Source of the DNA: Chamaecrista fasciculata
Taxonomy: Eukaryota > Streptophyta > Magnoliopsida > Fabales > Fabaceae
Direction: 5' to 3'
Length of the DNA stretch: 64,000 bases
Assembly (NCBI GenBank): GCA_003254925.1
Contig: QANZ01036596.1
Location: 189,942 to 253,941 of the forward strand
Below are positions 43,801-55,158 of the stretch, piece after piece (the first letter of the stretch is position 1; each line of letters starts with the position of its first letter). The position numbers and the translations under genes are program-made. The notes under the pieces are model-generated. The model was not told the origin of the DNA. It made no database searches and was given only the letters and a program-made list of their open reading frames with translations.

Positions 43801-43964
43801 AGTAATTGATTGTGCTTTATATATAGTATTGCATTTGAACCCAAAACACTATTTGGCGCCACAATGGATGATCCAATTTGATGAGCTTGTATATGGGAAA
43901 TACCTTTCCATTTCAATGCTATTTATTTAAGAAATACAAATTTCTCTAATTTTATAAATACTAT
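40848..43964. other. intergenic, 3' flank of FLA8 and AT-rich DNA
   Basis: The first 250 bases probably hold the FLA8 3' untranslated region. A less AT-rich part at about 41560-41830 looks like leader-type sequence but has no gene I recognise. The remainder shows only short duplications. No supported gene in 3.1 kb. Confidence 0.5.
43051..43225. repeat. tandem duplication, period about 98 bp
   Basis: The block cctatgttacttggaggctt, followed by ttgagagccaatctaatagta and a tttagtcctata end, occurs at 43051 and again at about 43148. There are few differences between the copies. Not coding. Confidence 0.85.
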
Positions 43965-44026
43965 GGGGGCAGATGTAGCCGAGTGGACAAAGGCAGAAGA
44001 TACTGGACTATGAATCAACTATACGC
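43965..44026 (+). pseudogene. plastid-like tRNA-His(GUG) remnant
   Basis: The sequence ggcagatgtagccgagtgga and the following aaggcag, then tgaatcaactatacgc, resembles the first two thirds of the plastid trnH gene as I remember it. It has an altered anticodon stem, the anticodon position reading ATG, and no T arm. It is an organelle-to-nucleus scrap (NUPT, or through mitochondrial DNA), cut at its 3' side by the repeat that starts at about 44027. Confidence 0.6.
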
Positions 44027-44876
44027 TTCAGTTTAACCTCATTTGGTCCTTATGCATGAGTAATATTTCACTTTGGTTATATATCTTTATTTGTTGTTAC
44101 GGAATAGTCCTTTTTGTTTTGGTCCATAATATTTTTTGTTCTATTTTGGTCCTTAATGTTTTTTAAAAGTTTAATCTGAGTCCCTAACTATTGAATATAT
44201 ATGGTCATATCTTTCTTGTTTCAAACTCGAATGCAATTAAATTGGAGTTACAAGTTAAATTTGATTAGTTCTTTCTTTATGCACTTGGAGTCATTGGCAA
44301 ATAAGAACAAATCGAGCCCAAAAATGGGGTTGTTGGCAATATCTCTCTCGTTTCAAGTTCAAATGCAATAAAAGCAAAATTACAACTTACTCTTGACGAG
44401 TTCTTTTCAGTTAGGGTTGTTGGCAAACAAGGTCAAATATCATCTTGAAAGTGGGTTTGGTCAAAACACCATTCGAAGTACTATTTCACCTCGTTTGTCA
44501 ACGGTCCCAATTAAACAAAGAAAGAATTCGTCAAGAGCTTGTAGATTCGATTCTATTGCATTCAGATTTGAAACGAGAGAGATATGAACAAAATCATGAA
44601 ATAAACAACCTATTTATGAGCCTGATTTCATGTTCGATTTGACTTCATTTGTCGATGACTCTAACTAGGCAAAAAAAAAAACTTATCAAATTTAACTCGT
44701 AGCTCTTATTTAATTGCATTCAGGCTCAAAAAGAGAGAAATATGACTATATTTAATAGTGAGGAACCATTGATGAAACTTTTAGAAAACATTAAGAATTG
44801 AAGCGAAACAAAACAAAAATTAGGGACAAAAAGGAAACTTGGGATAAACGTTAGGGACCAAAATAGTTTTTTGACC
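44027..44876. mobile_element. worn TIR element of about 850 bp
   Basis: The right end tagggaccaaaatagtt, then tttttgacc, is a good end of the ggtcaaaaaact type. The left arm has tttggtccttatg, ttttggtccataat and attttggtccttaatg units in inverted relation to ttagggaccaaaa and agggacaaaaagg on the right. The interior carries paired inverted words (gagagagatatga / tcatatctttc). The left boundary is uncertain and no target duplication is clear. Confidence 0.6.
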
Positions 44877-45010
44877 TATCAAATAATCAAGTTTTTATAA
44901 TTACCACAATCCACAAAGCTTAAACTCACGCAAGATTTGTTCCAAAAAAAAGAAACTTGCGCAAGAGAGAATATGCAATTGCCATTTCTCTGTGGACAAT
45001 TTTTTTTTTT

Positions 45011-45256
45011 GCCAAAGTCTTATTTTGGTCTCCCAGTTATGCTCCTCGTTCCAAATAGGTCCCCCAGTTATTTTTTGTTCCATATTGGTCCCTTAGTTAT
45101 GCAAAACTTGAAAAAGTTGGTCCCTCTAACGTTTTCCATTCATTTTTCCGTTAAAAAAAGAGGAAAAATAAACTATCATCCCCAAAAGTTTTATTTTCTT
45201 ATATTAAGGTTTTAAGTGAATTAAGATTTTAAGTGAATTTACCCAAAAACACAAAA

Positions 45257-45313
<57 letters not shown>

Positions 45314-46010
45314 GCACCCGAATATTTCCAGAGCTGTCGATCATTTCATCACGGAGGAACACCTCGACTTCTCCAATGATGATGGCATCATCGGGGACCC
45401 CATCTTCGACTCCATCGTTGTTGATGGAAAAACAGCAAATTGAGGATTTTGTTTGTGTTTTGGGGATGAATCTCGATTTGTGATAAATTAATGTGCAGCA
45501 AATTGCCGTTATCAAGTAATAAATTGATGTGCAGTGGATTTCAATTTGTGATTTCAAATCGAGCAAATTGCCGTGGGCGAAGATGATAACATCATTTTCG
45601 TCCCTCACAAAACCCCCAAATTCACATAAACTTCCCAAATTTCCTCTAAACACACCTGCTTTTCCTCAAATTCCACCAGCACAATACCAATTTACAAAGA
45701 GAAAAGAAATAAAAAAAAAAAAGAAAAAGAAAAATGAGCTGAGAAACTCATCCTCAAATTCCACCATCTTCTTCTCCTTCTTCAAAAACACAGATTCATC
45801 ATCCTCTGTTGTCGTTGGCGTTGTCGCATTAGCTTTTGTGTCCAGAAATTCAATATTTTTTTTCTGAGGTGAGGTGGGAGGTACAGTTCCACATTCAGAG
45901 AGNACTTTTTCAAGTTTTGCATAACTGGAGGACCAATATGGAACAAAAAATAACTGGGGGACCTATTTGGAACAAGGAGCATAACTGAGGAACCAAAATA
46001 GGACTTTGGC
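45011..46010. mobile_element. Mutator-like TIR element, 1.0 kb, poly-T flanks
   Basis: The left arm gccaaagtcttattttggt, with aaataggtcccccagttatt and catattggtcccttag, is the inverse of the right arm ending ccaaaataggactttggc. Flanks are T-runs of at least nine, compatible with a 9-bp duplication but not diagnostic. Inside are a CT microsatellite (45261-45310), one undetermined base (45903), and a GC-richer part at 45320-45860 with short open frames that match nothing known. Related left arms are at 34767 and 57946. Confidence 0.75.
45261..45310. repeat. CT microsatellite, about 25 units
   Basis: Uninterrupted tc repeats inside the TIR element 45011-46010. Confidence 0.95.
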
Positions 46011-46033
46011 CTTTTTTTTTAAAACTTTTTACA

Positions 46034-46243
46034 AAACTTCCAAGAGAAGTGATTGGTTCATTGGCCCATCTTCTTCAGTTCACACCAAAATCTGGTACCT
46101 AGGGTTTCAAAATCCCCGTCAAAACACACTCACCCACCCACACACACACTCTCTCCATCTCACTCACTCATCAATGGCGGTAGAGGAGGAGAATCCTGCA
46201 ATACCTGCTCCAGTTGCAAGACCCAGTCTCTGATAACTCCTGC
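46034..46243 (+). pseudogene. duplicated 5' end of the FHA gene
   Basis: These 210 bases repeat the leader and the first codons of the FHA gene found at 48496-48690. Shared features are a cccatcttcttcagtt block, tctggtacctagggtttc, the same ATG at 46174, and MAVEEENPAIPAPVARPS (one residue changed in the shared part). After that the copy has small deletions relative to the gene, reaches a stop, and leaves homology at about 46243. The copy lies 2.4 kb upstream of the gene in the same orientation, with three TIR elements between. It could supply a decoy promoter, but no downstream exon follows it. Confidence 0.9.
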
Positions 46244-46410
46244 CCAAATAATAAATGTTCATCAGAATTTTTGGTCTTCTAAAAAAAAATTGTCTTTAGC
46301 TAGAAAATTTAAGGAGGACCAAATTGAAAAGAAAGGTAATATGTGAGGGGTCAAAATAAGATTTTAGTCAAATTTTTAGTTTTAATATTTCTTTTCAAAT
46401 TTTTATTTTT

Positions 46411-46876
46411 GGTTAAAGGGTCATTTTGGTCCTAAATGTTTGCCCTAATGTTCATTTTGGTCCATTATGTTTCAAAATGTTCAAATTGGTCCTAATGTTT
46501 GCAAAATGTTTCATTTTGGTCCTAAACTATTGAACATGACTTGTTTCAAGTTCAAACGTGACGAGTTTAGAGGTACTTATTATTCTCGAATATTACTTTC
46601 TCTGTCCAGTTGGAGCCTTCAACAAACGAGAACAAATCGGTTCTAAAAGTAGACCGCTCGTTTCATGGTCAAATAAGCAAAGTTGAACTTGAAATAAGAG
46701 ACGAGAAAAATATGATCGAATTCAATAGTTTGGGATCAAAATGAAACATTTTACCAATATTTAGGACCAAAATGAATTATTTTGCCAACATCTAGGAACA
46801 ATTTGAATATTTTGAAACATAATGGACCAAAATGAATATTAGGGCATATATTTAGGACCAAAATGACCCTTTAACC
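46411..46876. mobile_element. Mutator-like MITE, 466 bp, perfect 9-bp target duplication
   Basis: Inverted ends ggttaaagggtcattttgg and ccaaaatgaccctttaacc continue as long arms with repeated attttggtcc units. Flanks tttattttt at 46402-46410 and 46877-46885 are identical 9-mers. The interior is about 200 bp with an inner inverted pair (cttgtttcaagttcaaa / tttgaac). No coding sequence. Confidence 0.9.
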
Positions 46877-46885
46877 TTTATTTTT

Positions 46886-47376
46886 TAATATTTATTTTCA
46901 ATAAATTGGTCCTTATTTCCTTATCTTTCAATAATTTTGTTTAGTTTGTTTTTCATGTTTTCACTCGTCTCCTTTTCTCACTTTGCTCCATCGTGCCCTA
47001 GAAGCTTCACCATTCTATCTCCCCCTCCTCTTGGCCATGGCTTCGACGACATCTATCCACTATTGTAGGCATTCGCGTTGCTCGGCTGACGTGATTAATT
47101 CTTCGCCTCTTCCATGCGTCTTCTTAGAGTGTGTCCAGCGACCAAGACTACTACTTGTAGAGCGAGAAGGTTCACTCTGAAACTCATTCTCTCTTGGAAC
47201 CTCGGTCTCACTTTGAACTTCGATCTATCTCCTAAGTTTGCTCTCGCTGGTTGCTTTGTAGATCGCTATCGCTCATTCTCGATAGTATTCGCAGCACTAG
47301 GGTTCGGTGCAATGAGGACATTCAGTGACGGAGGCAGGATTTTGGGTTACGGGGACAATATTTTTTTTTTTTTTTT
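46886..47376. other. unrecognised GC-richer segment between two TIR elements
   Basis: From about 46930 to 47350 the base composition rises toward genic levels and overlapping open frames of 65-95 codons appear. One starts with an ATG in ccatggcttcgacgacatc at 47038. None match a family I know. It could be a captured gene scrap, a leader exon, or part of the duplicated segment. Confidence 0.4.
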
Positions 47377-47952
47377 GCAAAACACTCTTTCGTGCCCCTA
47401 ACGTTTACGGTGATTTTCAGTTATGCCCCTAACGTTTCATTTGTGTCAGTTGTGCCCCCAATGTGAAACGTTAGGTTCAATTATGCCCCCAATTTCAATC
47501 ATTCACAAAAGAAAACACCATTTTCGCACGATTTGAGCAAATTTTGATCAGATTTCATATGGGTTTTAATTTTCAGACATCACAAACTTGATTCCTTGGA
47601 TCAATTTCAAAGATTAAGCTCAAAATAACCCCAAATCCGAAGAAAATCGGACCCGATGAACCCTAAAAAGGACCAAAACGAAATGCAGCAAAACAAATCA
47701 TTTTTCTCAAAATTTCCATGTGCAAAATGATCCTTAGGAGCTGAAAATGAGTACCCATAAACTCATTTATCAAAACAAATTGAAACGAACATGAATCTAA
47801 GCTCAAAAGTTCCTAAAAATGATACACTAACGAGGATGGGGGCATAATTGAAACTAACGTTTCACATTGAGGGCACAACTGACACAAATGAAACGTTAGG
47901 AGCATAACTGAAAATCACCACAAACGTTAGGGGCACGAAAGGGTGTTTTGCC
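47377..47952. mobile_element. TIR element of the ggcaaaac family, about 576 bp
   Basis: Left arm gcaaaacactctttcgtgcc, followed by cctaacgtttacggtgattt. The right arm is its inverse, with acgttaggggcacgaaaggg and ending tgttttgcc. Arms extend over 100 bp and share acgtttcatttgtgtcagtt. The flanks are T-rich on both sides. It is the longer sibling of the 214-bp copy at 1536-1749. No transposase. Confidence 0.82.
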
Positions 47953-47979
47953 TATTTTTTTTCTTATATGCTATTATTA

Positions 47980-48459
47980 GGTTAAATAGTCATTTCGGTC
48001 CCAAAATTATGACATTAGTATCATTTTGCTCCTCAAACTATGAGGATAGTTTTATTTTGTCCTCAAACTATTTTTTTGTGTTAGTCCTCAAATTTTCACA
48101 TTTGTCTCGTTTTGGTCTTTAAACTTTCACATTTGTTCTGTTTTAGTCCTCAAGCTTATAGTAAGTGATTTGACAAAGACATAAAGAAAAATTTTCAATA
48201 AAAATCAACCATAAATTTATTTCATTTTGGTCCTCCTCAAGCTTATAATTAGTGATTTTGACACTGAGAGATAAAAAATTTTTCACTCTTTAAAAGAAAA
48301 ATCAACCATAAATATATCTCTAATTTGTGAATAGGATGCAGTGTCTCTTTAATTTATTAAAATAAATTATTCAAAGGATAAAATTGACTAAAATGTGAAA
48401 GATTAAAAACGAAATTAACAGTTGATTAAAAGTTTGGGAACTAAATTAGTACTTTGACC
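47980..48459. mobile_element. worn TIR element in the FHA gene promoter
   Basis: The left arm ggttaaatagtcatttcgg with tttggtcctc units and the right arm ending ttagtactttgacc are imperfect inverts. The element ends about 140 bp before the FHA start codon. The target duplication is not resolvable because the right flank is an A-run. Confidence 0.6.
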
Positions 48460-48601
48460 AAAAAAAAAAAAAATTAAGACTTTCACAAGAGAAGCTAGAG
48501 ACTCATGATTGATTAACCCATCTTCTTCAGTTGACAACAAAATCTGGTACCTAGGGTTTCAAAATCCCCGCCAAAATACTCTCTCCCTCACTCACTCATC
48601 A

Positions 48602-51600
48602 ATGGCGGTAGAGGAGGAGAATCCCGCAACGCCTGCTCCAGTTGCGAGACCCAGCGATATAGTCTCTGAGACTAACTCCTGCCAGCTTCCCGTGGCGCCA
48701 TCTCCTGCTACTCCAAACCCTACTGATACTTCTCCATCCAAGTCATCCAACCCCCGAGATTTCATTGTTTCTGTTGCCTCCAATATCGCTTCTCAGCCTC
48801 TTCAGAACTCCGATCCCGGCGTTTGGGGCGTCCTTACCGCCATCTCCAACAATGCTCGCAAAAGGCAACAGGTTTGTTTAGCCCCAAATTACGGGTACTC
48901 GCATTTGGTTATTTTGTGGTTATCTCGTTGAATTTGTTGTCATTCTTCAAATGTATCTCTTATGAATGGTAAGATGTTTTTTATGAACCTGTAGAGGCAC
49001 ATTATATTTAGTTTCCATGATCTTAAACTGCTGTTATGGACATTTTATAGTTTTTTTTTCTTTAAAATTAACTTTGTCATTCATGATTTTTTTTTTGTTT
49101 AATAATTGCATGAGTCAATTAAATTGAACATGCTGTAAAGGACTGGAAGAAAAAGATCAGAAGTTATTTGTTGAAGAAATTGGCCAATGTAGGAACTGTC
49201 GGTCCTTTTATTAAGTTAAGACCTTACATTAATAATGAAAGCTAGTGGAAAATGGAATTCTTATCTCCTAAGAACATATGAATAGGTAGATAGAACTAGT
49301 ATTTCAATAACTTGTGTGAGGCTTGTCTAAGCTTTGAAATTCATTAATATCTTGATTCCATAGTTTTGTTTGAGTTTAATGTGCTTGAGCTTCTATGTAA
49401 AATTTAAAAGGATTTTATCTATGGAGTTTTGATTGCATGCTCCTGTCAATTAATCTTTATTATGCTTATTCAATATTTCAGTTGTTCATTTTGTTTGGCT
49501 ATTCATTACACTTCTGGATTTGGTCTGACCAAAAGTTTGTAAGCAGGGAATTAATATATTGTTAACTGCTGATGAGCATTGCATTGGGCGTTTGGTAGAG
49601 GATTTGCGCTTCCAGATTGATTCAAATGCTGTCAGTGCAAAACATTGCAGAATATACAGAATGGAGTGCACTAATGAAAACATGGAGAACACCACGTCAA
49701 TTTTTTTGAAAGATATGAGGTTGTGCAATTCTCTTATGTCCTGCATCCAGCCACCCCCTGTATAACCATTAAATACAATACAGATAAGTTTTTAATTCTT
49801 ATATTCTAACTTTTATAAAGTCTTCTTCAGCACAAATGGAACTTATCTCAACTGGGAGAAGTTGAAAAAGAATAGTGCTGCTGTGAAAGTTTGCCATGGA
49901 GATATCATATCGTTTGCTGCACCTCCTCAGCATGGTAATGGGAATTTCTTCCATCGGCTTATACTTCAATACATACATACATACATTTTTCCTGTTCATG
50001 ATTTTCTGATTGTAAATATAATTGTTTTTCTAATGGGAAAAATTTCAGATTTTTTATACTTTTGTAAGTATAGTTGGTGTTTAATTTTCCTTCGGTGGTA
50101 TGTTTGGGAAAGGGATTATGGAGGGGAAGGAGGATTAATTTAAAAAATGCTCCCCATGTTTGGAAGACTGAATATTAAAGGACAAGATAATGGAGGATTT
50201 TGGATTAGTCTTTTATTATTTTCTTCACGAATTTAAAATAATTCAAATTCGAGTATTCTGTAGGTGTTAACATCCACACAAAAGGAAGAAAATGACAAGT
50301 TAGCCTTTGTTTTCCTTTTCCTTTAATCTCTTCCTTTCCCTTCATCTCTTAGCCCTCAAACATACCCTTAATTTTGAAATATTTTCTAGAAAAAAAAAAA
50401 AACCCTCTTGTCTATTGGAGAATTTCTACTTTTTTATATTGTTGCCTTTGTTTGTGTTTATATTTGCAAGGTTTTGGGGTATGCTTGTGTTATCTTTCTA
50501 AGTTATTGAAAATTTTCTGTTCTATCATACAGAACTTGCATTTGCATTTGTATATCGAGAGGTGCTAAAGTCTGCCCCTGTGCCAGACAATGCGGTTGCT
50601 AAAAGGAAAGCAGGTAGGCCTATAATCAGGAGAACAAATATGTATGTGTTCAATTCATTAATGCTTTCTACTGTGCATTTTCACAGATTTGGTTCAGGCT
50701 TCTACTTGTTCATGTTACAAATTATGCCTTTTGCAACTTACCTCGTTATTTAGGATAGATCAATTTACATCTTATACTGATATATCATGCATGTTTGTTG
50801 TTAAATTTCTAAAATATTTTGGTTTCTTCTTTTCTGTGAATGTGTAGATGAGTTTGTTTCTGACAACAAGAGATTAAAAGGTTTAGGCATTGGTGCACCT
50901 GAGGGTCCTATCTCTCTTGATGATTTTCGAAGCCTCCAAAGATCAAACACAGTGGGTTAATTTAGAATAACTACTTTAGTAATAGCTAGTGCATTTCTTT
51001 TTGTTTTATTGTATCCAATCTTTTTGGTGGCAGGAACTGAGAAAGCAATTGGAGAATCAAGTTGTTTTGATTGAAACACTGCGTAATGAAAACCGTTCAG
51101 CTGTTGAGCGTCAGGAAAGTGTTAGTAATTGATTTTTTAGGAATTTTAGACAAACACACAATGTTAAACAACTATTTATGAATTTTAGGAATATTTGATT
51201 TTGACTTTTGCTTAATCTTGTACAGTACCAGCCTAATTTATGATCTATTCTGTAGGAATTAAAATCAGTCAAAGAGTCAATTATGAAAAGTTACCATGAT
51301 CAATTAAAAGAATTACAACAAATGGTGGATCTCAAACAGAAGGAACTAGGGGAAGTCAACAAAGTTTCTGCTGAACAAAAGCATATCATGGAAGACCTTA
51401 ATGAAAGGCTTAATGCTTCTATGCAGTCATGTACTGAAGCCAATGCTATAATAGATAGGTATGGTTTATTTAAATCTTATAGTATCAGTCTTTACCGATT
51501 CTTAGTATCAGTTTCTTTTTAATAGATTGATCATACATGTAAATATTTTAGGATTTAACTTTCATAAAACTTAGTTTCAGCTACCGCTGATTAATTAATT

Positions 51601-54510
51601 TTTATGCTGGCACTGCTTTAGATAATACGGATTTTGTTCCTTTCTGTAACTCCTGTTATTGTAGTCTATTGAAAATTGCATTTACCCTTGTTAATGTGTA
51701 CACAGTACACGCACGTACTTGTGTTTATCTGTGAAGTTATTAAATTAGTGTTCAATTACTTAACATTGATGCTTTATGTAAGCCAACCTTTTTTCCCTAG
51801 GAGATTTTGACTGCTTTCAGGACGGTAAACCTTATTGTAGTTTTCTTTCCCCAAATTTGTTTCTGATCGCTGAAACTAGTATTTAAATTGTTGGAAAGCA
51901 TATCAATAGCCTTTTCTTTTTTGTGGCAGTCAGAAGGTAAGTATAGCTGAACTCAAGGAACAATTACATGAAGAGCAAAGTCAGCGAAAAGAAGATAGAG
52001 AAAAGGCTACAACTGATCTAAAAGCTGCTGTACAGAGAGCCCAGTCTGAGGCTCAAGAGGAATTAAAACGACTCTCTGATGCTGCCTTAAGACTAGAAAG
52101 AGAGCTACAAGAAGCAATAAATAAGCTTCAGGTTTGCAATTTTTTATGGTAAACCAGATAAGAACTTTTCTTGAAGTGTTGTAAAGACACTAATTGTTTT
52201 ATTATAATATTCAATTGCAGGAGTCGGAGAGAGAAATATGTTTGCTGTTGGAAACTTTGAGGTCGAAGCTGGTATGATTGCCATTTTGCTTATTAGTCTA
52301 AGGCTACATCATTTTTTTCTTTTGGGAACATTTAAGGGATTTGTTCTTTATTCGTTCCCTGTTTGCAGGAGGATACAAGGCAAAAGTTGGTTGTCTCTGA
52401 TAATAAAGTTCGGCAGTTGGAAGCTCAAGTGCATGATGAGCAGGTGGCCTCTGCAAATCATATAAAGGTTACTCCCATTCTAATTGAGTATCTCGTTTCT
52501 TTATGATAACTTGGTTGATATTTAGCCGCAAGTAAATGCTAACCCATTGTTTATTCATTGTGTCATGGTGAATGCTGGAGCAGAGAGTAGAAGAACTTGA
52601 GCAGGAGACAAGAAGATTGAGGAAAGAGCTTGAGAGTGAAAAGGTAGAGATGAAAAGTTATGTAATATAATGCAGCAAATTCCTTAGCAAATATCTTTGT
52701 ATATGAAAAAGTAAACTACTGATGTTGATGCCATGAGACCCATGACTCGAGTCACTTGTGTGTATTTTCTAAAGTTTAGAGTATCTGAGTTGATTCTTGA
52801 TATTTTACTTCAGTTTTCCAACTGATCTGTTTTTTGCTTTGCATTGTTATGCTTCCCCCCCCCCCCCCCCCNNNTTCCCCCCCCCCCCCCCCCTTTTATC
52901 CTTTTATTTCTTTGTTAGTTTTCGATGAAGCTTTTCTCTGTGATCTTTATTTCAAGCTGAGATATATTTATCACTGTCGGTAGCAGGCAGCTCGAGAAGA
53001 AGCATGGGCTAAGGTTTCTGTTCTTGAGCTTGAGATAAATTCTGCAATGCGAGATCTTGATTTTGAGAGACGAAGGTTTAAAGCTGCTAGGGAAAAACTT
53101 ATGCTCCGGTAAGGGTTTTGGAGCTATGAAAATTATATTCATGGGATATCTGTGAGTGCCAGTTTGATTGAATTCAGAAGTTTCTACATATAATGAAATT
53201 AGTCTTAGTGACAAAATACTTGTATAGAAATGGTCGAATAGAATATCATAGGCTTTTTCCACCAATTTGTTTGGTGTCATTCATGTTTATTTAATTCCTT
53301 TCCGAAAATGCTTGGTTGACAGTTTGGCTTTTCTGTTGCTACATTTACATTTTCCTTGTTAATGAAGCTCTAGAAATTTAAGTGAATGTTTATATGATTG
53401 TCATGCAGAGAAACACAGTTACGGGCATTCTATTCAACAACCGAGGAGATACAAGTACTGTTTGCAAAGCAGCAGGAACAATTGAAGTCCATGCAGAGAA
53501 CACTAGAAGATGAAGAGAATTATGAGAACACTTCCGTTGACATGGATGGAATCATCGGTGGGATATCAGGTCAAGATAAAGAAGTTGCTGGATACCACAT
53601 TAAAAATTCTGCAAAGGCTGGATCAACTAACTCTGCGCCAAAGTTTAACAGAGAGCAAGTTGAAACATCAAGCAACGAAGCCAGTGTCACTGAGAAGCAT
53701 GACTGTGATGCAAGAAGTGAGGACTGCCAAAATACACAAGAGGCAGAATTCACAAGTGCGGACCATGACCATGGTGTCAAAGGTGGATTTGGTTCTGAAA
53801 TCGAAGGTGTTGGAACTCTTGAGGGAGATGCTGTTGGCACTGAACGGGTTCTCGAAACTGAAAGTCCCACGAATTGTGGTGAACCAAAATTTGATTTGAA
53901 CAATACAATGCAGTTTGATGATGATGTGAATGTTCAAGAAACCGAGGAGCAAGTTCAAACAAGTTGTCAGGATGTTTTACTTCACTCTCAATCAAATAAC
54001 GCTGCGGACACTCAAAAGACCGTTGAGGATACTCAAGCTGGGGGCGCCATTAGGACTGCTGATCTTATAACGTCTGAAGTTGCCGGTAGCTGGGCTTGCA
54101 GCACAGCCCCTTCGCTGCACGGAGAAAATGAATCTCAAAGAAGCAGAGACAACCAAGAAGGCAGTAGGGCATTGCATGATTCAAACAATCTAGTGGCTGA
54201 GAGTCAGAATACTCCTTCCTCGGCTACAACTAAACGGGATTCTGAACGCCGAGCACTGAGTGAGATGATTGGCATTGTTGCTCCTGATTTGAGGGAGCAT
54301 TTTGGAGGTTCTGTAGATGATCATGATCAAGAGAGGGAAAAAGATGGTTCTTCGAATTCAGATACCGAAAGTTGCAGCGACACTGGTGATGTTGGAGTTG
54401 GTGCAAAAGGTGGATCAATATCTGATGCAGAAACTGAAGGTAGTGACGAAAAGCTAGATGACGTTATGGATGAAGTTGATGAAGCTACTCAAGATGATTC
54501 TATTAGTTAG
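48602..54510 (+). CDS. FHA-domain coiled-coil protein (At2g45460 type)
   Basis: Thirteen exons that close to about 885 residues: 48602-48871, 49547-49719, 49831-49934, 50533-50613, 50848-50951, 51034-51120, 51256-51458, 51930-52131, 52221-52271, 52369-52467, 52584-52643, 52987-53108, 53409-54510. Exons 2-4 encode an FHA phosphothreonine-binding domain (HCIGR, SAKHCRIYR, FLKDM then STNGTYLNWEKL; the conserved G-R, S-x-x-H and N-G-T of the fold). Exons 6-12 encode a long coiled coil (ELRKQLENQVVLIETLRNEN, EELKRLSDAALRLERELQEA). Exon 13 encodes an acidic, low-complexity C-terminal third ending DEVDEATQDDSIS. FHA plus coiled coil suggests a phosphorylation-dependent scaffold, perhaps nuclear; the precise role is unknown to me. 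The 12th intron boundary region holds a poly-C tract with undetermined bases. Confidence 0.93.
52855..52893. repeat. poly-C tracts with undetermined bases in an FHA intron
   Basis: Two long C-runs are separated by NNNtt (Ns at 52872-52874). The tract lies in the intron before exon 12, so it does not touch coding sequence. The true length is unknown. A similar 14-base C-run lies in an intron of the AAA gene near 4986-5000. Confidence 0.9.
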
Positions 54511-55144
54511 TAAGCAGTAGTCACTTTACGATCTTTTAGTTTTAGGAGATGAGTTGTGTATTCTGAAGCTACTTTGTATACCTTCGTGTGTGTATCATTC
54601 TCCCACTTTTTCAATTTTTAACTGAGGGTATTATATTGTATATACTAAATTACTAAGTTTCGTGCTTATCATTTTTACTATAGGTTTACTGATAGTTTCA
54701 GTCCCTATGCCAAGCATAATTTTTTTTTTTTAAGTTCTAATCAGAAGAATTTTCTTCTAATTTATTGGTTAAAGGAATTAGTTTTCTAATCTTATTCTAA
54801 ATCTTTTGTATCTTTAATTAATTAAAAAATAGTGAAGAGAATGAATTTTTTTGTTTCAAATTGAAGATTTTTTTTTTTCTCAAATCGTGTTCCTTCCCCC
54901 TACCACAAGTAAGAAAAACCAAGTACTTTTAAAAAAATTTGGTTCATTTAAAGTGAGATGATTGGTGCAATTTAGAGAGATAGAAAATGATAGAAAGGGA
55001 AAGAGTGGATCTCAAAATTATAAAATATATGGAGTTTATAATCTCTTTAAAGTTTAAACTGTGTAAATTACACTAAATAATCTCAAAATTAAAGTATAAC
55101 AAGATACCCAATAAATTTTATACTTTTGGTTAAATAATAAGATA
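54511..55144. other. 3' flank of the FHA gene
   Basis: Probable 3' untranslated region for the first 150 bases, then AT-rich DNA with homopolymer runs. No gene or clear transposon. Confidence 0.5.
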
Positions 55145-55158
55145 CCCCACCACTATAT

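Noticed and set aside
53510-54418. Overlapping open frames inside the last FHA exon
   Set aside because: They lie in other frames of an established exon and have no domain.
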